The notes beneath the pieces were generated by a model, which had not been told where the DNA came from, searched no databases, and saw only the letters and a list, made by a program, of their open reading frames with translations. The translations under genes and the position numbers were made by a program. A stretch of 17,650 bases of DNA. Origin: Bacillota bacterium. Its GTDB lineage: Bacteria; Bacillota; Clostridia; Acetivibrionales; DSM-1351. The stretch covers positions 1-17,650 of the forward strand of contig JAEYTP010000076.1 in NCBI GenBank assembly GCA_023433945.1, read 5' to 3'. The stretch's first letter is position 1; every line of letters begins with the position of its first letter. This document shows, piece after piece, positions 13,975 through 17,650 of the stretch.

Positions 13975-14745
13975 TTATAACTGCAAGCAAACCTTAAAGG
14001 ATAATTCTACAAGGCTTCTTTTAATTTCCTCACGACTATCCCACTTGCGAGAATCCCATTCAACTCCACTTAAGTCATCACCACCAAATAAAATTTGGCC
14101 CAAGACTACATTACGGAATTTTGAGACTGCAAAGAATGCAGCAGCTTCCATTTCTACTGTAACGCACCCTTCTGATACTCGTAGAGATATTTTTTCTTCT
14201 GTTTCTCTGTAGAATGCATCAGTAGTCCATGTTTTTGCTTTTATGTAAGGAATGTTTTCCCTTGTTAAAATTGTTTCAATGGTATTTATAGCATGTTCAT
14301 TACATTCTATTTCTCTTGAAGGTTCAACATAATGGTATGAAACACCCTCATCTCTAACAGCTGAATATGGGACAACTAAGTGCCCTACCTGAATACCTTT
14401 TTGCAAAACTCCAGCAGCACCACAAACAATAAACTTTGTAAATCCCATTGCAATAAGTTCCTCCAATTGCGCAGCAGAACCAGCCGCACCCAAGAAACCT
14501 TGCACCACTGCAATACGTTTTTCGTTATATACAGTTTCATATATTGGCAAGTGAACGGTAGCAGTATAGAATGTAGCGATTTGCTTTAGCTTGCTAGATT
14601 GCAACATTTCATTAATTACATCGCCAAAAAAAGTGATAACGCAACATTCAGGAACATCAATCTTTTGTATTAAATTTGACGGCTCAATTTTAGCGTTTTT
14701 ATTGAAATCAAATTCTAGTATTGGAAACTCTTTTTCAATAGACAT
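13975..14745 (-). CDS. Nucleoside phosphorylase (uridine phosphorylase/MTA-SAH nucleosidase superfamily)
   Basis: The 256-residue protein has the NP-I fold. The signs are G-F-L-G-A-A-G-S-A-A-Q-L-E-E-L (about 83-97), I-V-C-G-A-A-G-V-L at 106-114 (phosphate-binding glycine-rich loop), D-E-G-V-S-Y-H-Y, the ribose-binding V-E-M-E-A-A-A-F-F at 197-205, and G-G-D-D-L at 221-225 near the base site. Members split purine or pyrimidine nucleosides, usually with phosphate, in salvage; the exact base cannot be told, though the pattern is closest to uridine phosphorylase-like members. ATG 14745 follows ATAGGGGGAC and a 17-bp-spaced promoter. It may form a small nucleotide-related set with the HAD gene upstream, but the 215-base gap argues for separate transcription. 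Confidence 0.88.
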   Translation of the reverse strand: MSIEKEFPILEFDFNKNAKIEPSNLIQKIDVPECCVITFFGDVINEMLQSSKLKQIATFYTATVHLPIYETVYNEKRIAVVQGFLGAAGSAAQLEELIAMGFTKFIVCGAAGVLQKGIQVGHLVVPYSAVRDEGVSYHYVEPSREIECNEHAINTIETILTRENIPYIKAKTWTTDAFYRETEEKISLRVSEGCVTVEMEAAAFFAVSKFRNVVLGQILFGGDDLSGVEWDSRKWDSREEIKRSLVELSFKVCLQL

Positions 14746-14770
14746 TTGTCCCCCTATATAAAAAACATCT

Positions 14771-14799
14771 ATAATAATTTTTCTACATCCACTTGTAAA
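14771..14799 (-). promoter_or_regulatory. Sigma-A-type promoter of the nucleoside phosphorylase gene
   Basis: On the minus strand TTTACA (14799-14794) and TATTAT (14776-14771) are 17 bases apart. The start of transcription would lie near 14764, about 20 bases ahead of the ATG, leaving just enough room for the ribosome binding site. Confidence 0.5.
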
Positions 14800-14882
14800 T
14801 GGTACGTAAATCTCTCTGCATTAGATGTAATATATTTCTCATAAATTCACCATCATCAAACAATTGGTTCTGCTATACTCAT
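14783..14882 (-). other. Possible gene remnant in the HAD-phosphorylase gap
   Basis: In the 215-base gap a minus-strand ATG at 14882 opens M-S-I-A-E-P-I-V and meets stops at once. After a one-base shift of frame the text continues F-D-D-G-E-F-M-R-N-I-L-H-L-M-Q-R-D-L to a TAG at 14783. The composition looks protein-like, but the piece is short, no family is recognised and the predicted promoter overlaps it. It may be chance. Confidence 0.2.
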
Positions 14883-14960
14883 AAAATGTTTACTAAATCA
14901 TTTACGCTTGATATTTTATAGTCCTCACAACTGGTATCACTTTTCCACCTCTGTATTTAT

Positions 14961-15599
14961 TTATTCAATATATTCAATAAGTTTTTTTAGATTATTTACT
15001 ACATGGCAGCCTCGTGTCTTTAGTCGCTCTTCAGAATGATGCCCATGCGATATTAAAATCATGTCACAGTTCATTGCTTCTGCCACTTCGAAATCGTGTG
15101 TAATATCTCCTATTAATAATACTTTCCTTGAATCAATCCCTAACTTATGAATTAACTCTCTGCCATTTTCGACCTTACTTCCAGCCAAATGATTATCTTG
15201 TCCTATAACATAATCAAATAATTCAAATATTTTATATTCCCTCAAGGTTTTATCAAGTGTATCCTTAGCAGTCGCCGAAAGTATAGACTGAGATATTCCA
15301 TTTTTCTTTAATTTATTTAACACATCAACGCTATATTTATGTAAACTACATTCAGATATTCGCATATCAAATTCACTTAAAAATTCATATGATAAATCCT
15401 CAAATCTCTCCTTACTAAAGTCAAAGCCTAGTGCTTTGTAATACTCAATTATCGGAATATTCACAATACCTTTATAATAATCCTTGTTAATAAGTGTCAT
15501 ATTCCTTTTTCTGAGCATATTGTTCATACATTCAATTGCCAAATCAATATCATTAAGCAATGTACCATTCCAATCCCATATAATATGAGTATACTTCAC
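14961..15599 (-). CDS. HAD-superfamily hydrolase with D-W-N-G-T motif
   Basis: The 212-residue protein is a HAD phosphatase-like enzyme with an alpha-helical cap at about residues 17-80. Motif I is D9-W-N11-G-T13, motif II L-S108-A-T, motif III K142, and motif IV G-D165-I-T-H-D169. The nucleophile D9 is present, but the second aspartate, normally the general acid, is asparagine. The same I-W-D-W-N-G-T-L form occurs in a recognisable bacterial subgroup, so it is probably a natural variation rather than decay. The start is GTG 15599 behind AAAGGAT at ten bases. Its leader contains a GC-rich hairpin at 15645-15669. The substrate is unknown. Confidence 0.88.
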   Translation of the reverse strand: MKYTHIIWDWNGTLLNDIDLAIECMNNMLRKRNMTLINKDYYKGIVNIPIIEYYKALGFDFSKERFEDLSYEFLSEFDMRISECSLHKYSVDVLNKLKKNGISQSILSATAKDTLDKTLREYKIFELFDYVIGQDNHLAGSKVENGRELIHKLGIDSRKVLLIGDITHDFEVAEAMNCDMILISHGHHSEERLKTRGCHVVNNLKKLIEYIE

Positions 15600-15644
15600 C
15601 GGTTAATTATCCTTTCTTATTTAAATATATTTTAATCAAATAGC

Positions 15645-15669
15645 CTCGCCAGCCCTTGCGGGAGTGGAG
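15645..15669 (-). ncRNA. GC-rich leader hairpin with GNRA-type tetraloop
   Basis: In the RNA read from the minus strand CCC-GCAA-GGG forms a stem capped by a GCAA loop (15653-15662). It is extended by CCA/TGG across a small internal loop and by a further CT/AG pair. The stretch around it is about 70% G+C in a region of about 30%. No T-tract follows, so it is not a terminator of usual form. It stands 45-70 bases ahead of the HAD start. A structured leader or a repeat-family copy are both possible. Confidence 0.35.
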
Positions 15670-15739
15670 TACAATGTGACTATTCTTTTATATTGTCATA
15701 TATTGACTAGCTGCACTTAAAAGAATTCTAAATTTGATG

Positions 15740-16033
15740 TTATGGTATTTCTTCACAATCAATTTGAATTTCAAGACTTCCAAACTTCGGTGCTAGCCAA
15801 TTATATGATAAGACAAATAGTAAAGCTACTGCAGCATATATAATAGGCATAAAAAGGAAAGGTATTATTGAGCCTATTGCCTGTTCAACGTCTAATGGCT
15901 TACTTGTAATAGTAGAAGCTATTGCAGATAAAATTAGAATTATTACTCCAATCGTCCAAGGAATAGCTAATGCTAATAGTACCGCTTTAAATACACTTTT
16001 TACATTAAACTTTTTAATTTTAACTATTTTCAT
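15740..16033 (-). CDS. Small membrane protein with two transmembrane segments
   Basis: This 97-residue protein has a basic N-terminus (M-K-I-V-K-I-K-K-F-N-V-K), a hydrophobic segment at about residues 16-40, a short loop (T-S-K-P-L-D-V-E-Q), a second hydrophobic segment at about 50-80 and a polar tail ending E-E-I-P. The likely topology has both ends inside. ATG 16033 follows a good TTGGAGGT site. I do not recognise a family. It stands between the amidohydrolase and HAD genes, with gaps of about 135 and 140 bases, so it may be a transcription unit of its own. Confidence 0.75.
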   Translation of the reverse strand: MKIVKIKKFNVKSVFKAVLLALAIPWTIGVIILILSAIASTITSKPLDVEQAIGSIIPFLFMPIIYAAVALLFVLSYNWLAPKFGSLEIQIDCEEIP

Positions 16034-16059
16034 GCTTTAACCTCCAAGATAAATTTGTT

Positions 16060-16084
16060 TTCAGCATAATCAGATCTTGCTGAA
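16060..16084. promoter_or_regulatory. Inverted repeat ahead of the small membrane protein
   Basis: TTCAGCA (16060-16066) and TGCTGAA (16078-16084) are perfect complements around an 11-base spacer, 27-51 bases ahead of the ATG at 16033. No T-tract of note follows. It could be an operator or a leader hairpin; the sequence does not decide. Confidence 0.25.
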
Positions 16085-16168
16085 TTGAAAATCAGAAATA
16101 TTCATTTATTCAATATTTTACCATGTTATAGCAGTATATACCATAATTAATAAACCAAGCTATTATTA

Positions 16169-17308
16169 TCAAGTATTATCTATTACAATCTTTCCATTTT
16201 TAATAACCATTGCAACATCGAACAAATAGTTAATGTTTTCTAGCGGATTGCCTTTAACAATAACTAAATCAGCTTTTTTCCCCTTTTCAATTGTTCCTAC
16301 AATTTTATATACTCCACAAATGATTGATCCGTTTATTGTTAGTGCCTGAATTATCTGAAAGTTTGTCAAGCCTGCTTCTTTTAGTAGTTCTAATTCCATT
16401 CTTGGCAAACCGAGACGATACCATGGTAATTCCTCCTCGATAAAGTCATCTCCAACACCAACTAATCCACCTGCTTTAACAAACCTTATTAAATTATCTT
16501 TTGCTATCTCTAATAAAGGTGCCTGAAATTTATCTTTAATCATTTTATAAAATGTAAGCGTTGGTACAACAGCAATTTTCTTCTTCACCATTTGTTTAAT
16601 TAATTCATCAGATAAAAAATCATAAACCATATGTGCAGCATCATCTATCCCCGCATTAATCAATTTTTCTAAATTGTGGCTTTGAGTAACATGTGCCGAT
16701 ACTCTCAGATTATTTGCATGTGCTAAATCACAAAGTTCTTTTAGCATTTCTTCAGATAGTTTAGGTAATCCAAATGTACTTTCGTCAAGCCCATCCTCTA
16801 GAACTGTTTTGACCATATCAATTCCATCTGCTAAGGCTTTGTCAAAACTTACATTTAACTCTTGAATATTATCAATACCTATAGGCGAAGTCCCCCCATA
16901 ACCACCTTTTGCTGAAAAAAACTTCCCCACGCCAATAATAGTTGGATACATATCTGACTTACTAATTTCCTGTTTTCTTTTGACATAGTTATCTATTTCA
17001 AAATCAGAAAACATTCCTTCATCACGGATAGTAGTTACACCTTCATTTAAAGATTTCTCTAGGTAAGATAAATGAAAGTCATTAAATATCACTCCACCTA
17101 GCTGCTTAAATCCTGTATGGGAATGTGCATTAATAAATCCTGGGAGTAGAGTATATCCCGTTAAATCTAAAGAATGCTCTGAATCAATCTTAACATCCTC
17201 ATCAGAGCTTATAATGTCTTCAATTATTCCGTTTTTTATATGTATCAAACTCTCACTAAATAGTTTTTCATCAATTGAGTTAATATAACTTACATTTCTG
17301 AGTATCAT
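16169..17308 (-). CDS. Metal-dependent amidohydrolase, imidazolonepropionase-like
   Basis: The 379-residue enzyme has the full amidohydrolase plan: an N-terminal beta-sandwich (I-L-R-N-V-S-Y-I-N-S-I-D-E), the H62-x-H64 metal pair in N-A-H-S-H-T-G, K167 in M-V-K-T-V-L (possible carbamylated bridge), H206 (S-A-H-V-T-Q), H226 (A-A-H-M-V-Y-D) and D287 in V-G-V-G-D-D-F. The C-terminal G-T-I-E-K-G-K-K-A-D-L-V-I-V-K-G-N-P closes the sandwich. Such enzymes hydrolyse cyclic amides, dipeptides or related compounds. The substrate is not identifiable, and no histidine-degradation gene is nearby. ATG 17308 follows GAGGAAAACAT and lies ten bases behind the stop of the inositol monophosphatase-family gene, so the two form an operon. 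Confidence 0.92.
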   Translation of the reverse strand: MILRNVSYINSIDEKLFSESLIHIKNGIIEDIISSDEDVKIDSEHSLDLTGYTLLPGFINAHSHTGFKQLGGVIFNDFHLSYLEKSLNEGVTTIRDEGMFSDFEIDNYVKRKQEISKSDMYPTIIGVGKFFSAKGGYGGTSPIGIDNIQELNVSFDKALADGIDMVKTVLEDGLDESTFGLPKLSEEMLKELCDLAHANNLRVSAHVTQSHNLEKLINAGIDDAAHMVYDFLSDELIKQMVKKKIAVVPTLTFYKMIKDKFQAPLLEIAKDNLIRFVKAGGLVGVGDDFIEEELPWYRLGLPRMELELLKEAGLTNFQIIQALTINGSIICGVYKIVGTIEKGKKADLVIVKGNPLENINYLFDVAMVIKNGKIVIDNT

Positions 17309-17318
17309 ATGTTTTCCT

Positions 17319-17650
17319 CTATTCTAATTTATTAGATAGAATGCTATTAAGCTCACTAAACACTTTCGGGCTTGAAACAATTACGCTGTTCCCGTTTATG
17401 CATTCAGGAACCTGGCATTTATCCTCTTTGTAATGTCCCACCTGTGCTCCAGCCTCAATCGCTATTAGTTTCGCAGCAGCAACGTCCCATGGATATAACT
17501 TTTCTTCATAAAATCCTTGCATCCTTCCACATGCTACCCAACATATATCTAAAGCAGGCGAACCTAATCTTCTTATATCTCTAATATGAGGGAGAACACG
17601 CCCTAATCGGCTTATTATATCTTGAATATCATCTCTCTTATGAGGAAAAC
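17319..17650 (-). CDS. Inositol monophosphatase-family protein, N-terminus cut by the window edge
   Basis: About 110 C-terminal residues are present; the frame is open to the window end. The segment I-R-D-I-R-R-L-G-S-P-A-L-D-I-C-W-V-A-C-G-R is the classic family text before the second signature. Then come F-Y-E-E-K-L-Y-P-W-D-V-A-A-A-K, whose W-D-V-A-A aspartate binds the catalytic metal, and I-E-A-G-A-Q-V. Members remove phosphate from inositol phosphates or from 3'-phosphoadenosine 5'-phosphate, or dephosphorylate fructose bisphosphate; the distinguishing N-terminal part is outside the window. The ATG at 17522 lies within the protein and is not the start. It is the first gene of a two-gene group with the amidohydrolase. 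Confidence 0.9.
   Translation of the reverse strand, partial: FPHKRDDIQDIISRLGRVLPHIRDIRRLGSPALDICWVACGRMQGFYEEKLYPWDVAAAKLIAIEAGAQVGHYKEDKCQVPECINGNSVIVSSPKVFSELNSILSNKLE

Noticed and set aside
13811..14212. Plus-strand open frame of 133 codons
   Set aside because: It is antisense to the phosphorylase and CPBP genes, with no family resemblance and no ribosome binding site.
1..17650. Integron-like gene cassette array
   Set aside because: The one-way array of small genes invites this, but I find no integrase and no regular series of attC-like paired core sites in the gaps.

Overview
The window is AT-rich and reads like the chromosome of a low-GC, spore-forming-type Firmicute, most likely a member of the Clostridia. 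Nearly every gene starts behind a strong AGGAGG-type ribosome binding site, GTG starts occur, and the protein families (CPBP membrane proteins, MerR-GyrI regulator, QueG-like iron-sulfur protein, lipoproteins with an L-x-A-C lipobox) are typical of that group. The exact species cannot be told from the sequence alone. Every gene I can support lies on the minus strand, so transcription runs from high to low coordinates. No gap longer than 300 bases lacks a gene; the longest is 11819-12067 (249 bases).

Read in the direction of transcription: 17650-15740 holds the C-terminal part of an inositol monophosphatase-family protein, a metal-dependent amidohydrolase and a small two-helix membrane protein. 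15599-13975 holds a HAD-family hydrolase, whose leader carries a GC-rich GNRA-type hairpin, and a uridine phosphorylase/MTA-SAH nucleosidase-fold enzyme with its own promoter. 13891-12068 holds a CPBP-family membrane protein and a MerR regulator with a GyrI-like effector domain. The MerR gene is preceded by a promoter with the 19-bp spacer expected of MerR-controlled promoters and followed by a rho-independent terminator. 11818-8842 starts with a new promoter and holds a lipoprotein, a VOC-family protein, a decayed partial copy of the lipoprotein gene, a membrane-anchored C39-like cysteine peptidase and a DUF1905-like/nitroreductase fusion. 8760-4984 holds a second CPBP protein, a methyltransferase, a DinB-like protein, an acetyltransferase, a small ORF beginning in 21-bp tandem repeats and a QueG-like iron-sulfur protein. 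4927-1 holds a double zinc-ribbon membrane protein, a nitroreductase with a good promoter, a lipoprotein overlapping a Nudix hydrolase, a second methyltransferase, dCTP deaminase, a second acetyltransferase and a partial PUA/ASCH-like protein.

The genes do not build one pathway. The region looks like an accessory array of mostly independent small enzymes: modification or detoxification (acetyltransferases, methyltransferases, nitroreductases, VOC, DinB), nucleotide clean-up or salvage (dCTP deaminase, Nudix, nucleoside phosphorylase) and envelope functions (lipoproteins, CPBP, C39-like). Five families occur exactly twice: GNAT, class I methyltransferase, nitroreductase, CPBP and lipoprotein. 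I found no integrase, transposase, attC-like series, CRISPR array, tRNA or rRNA. The features most worth a second look are the lipoprotein-gene fragment lying in frame just behind the VOC stop codon, the repeat-headed small ORF with an internal promoter-like element, the fused nitroreductase, and the GC-rich leader hairpin of the HAD gene. I did not find a convincing new multi-gene system.
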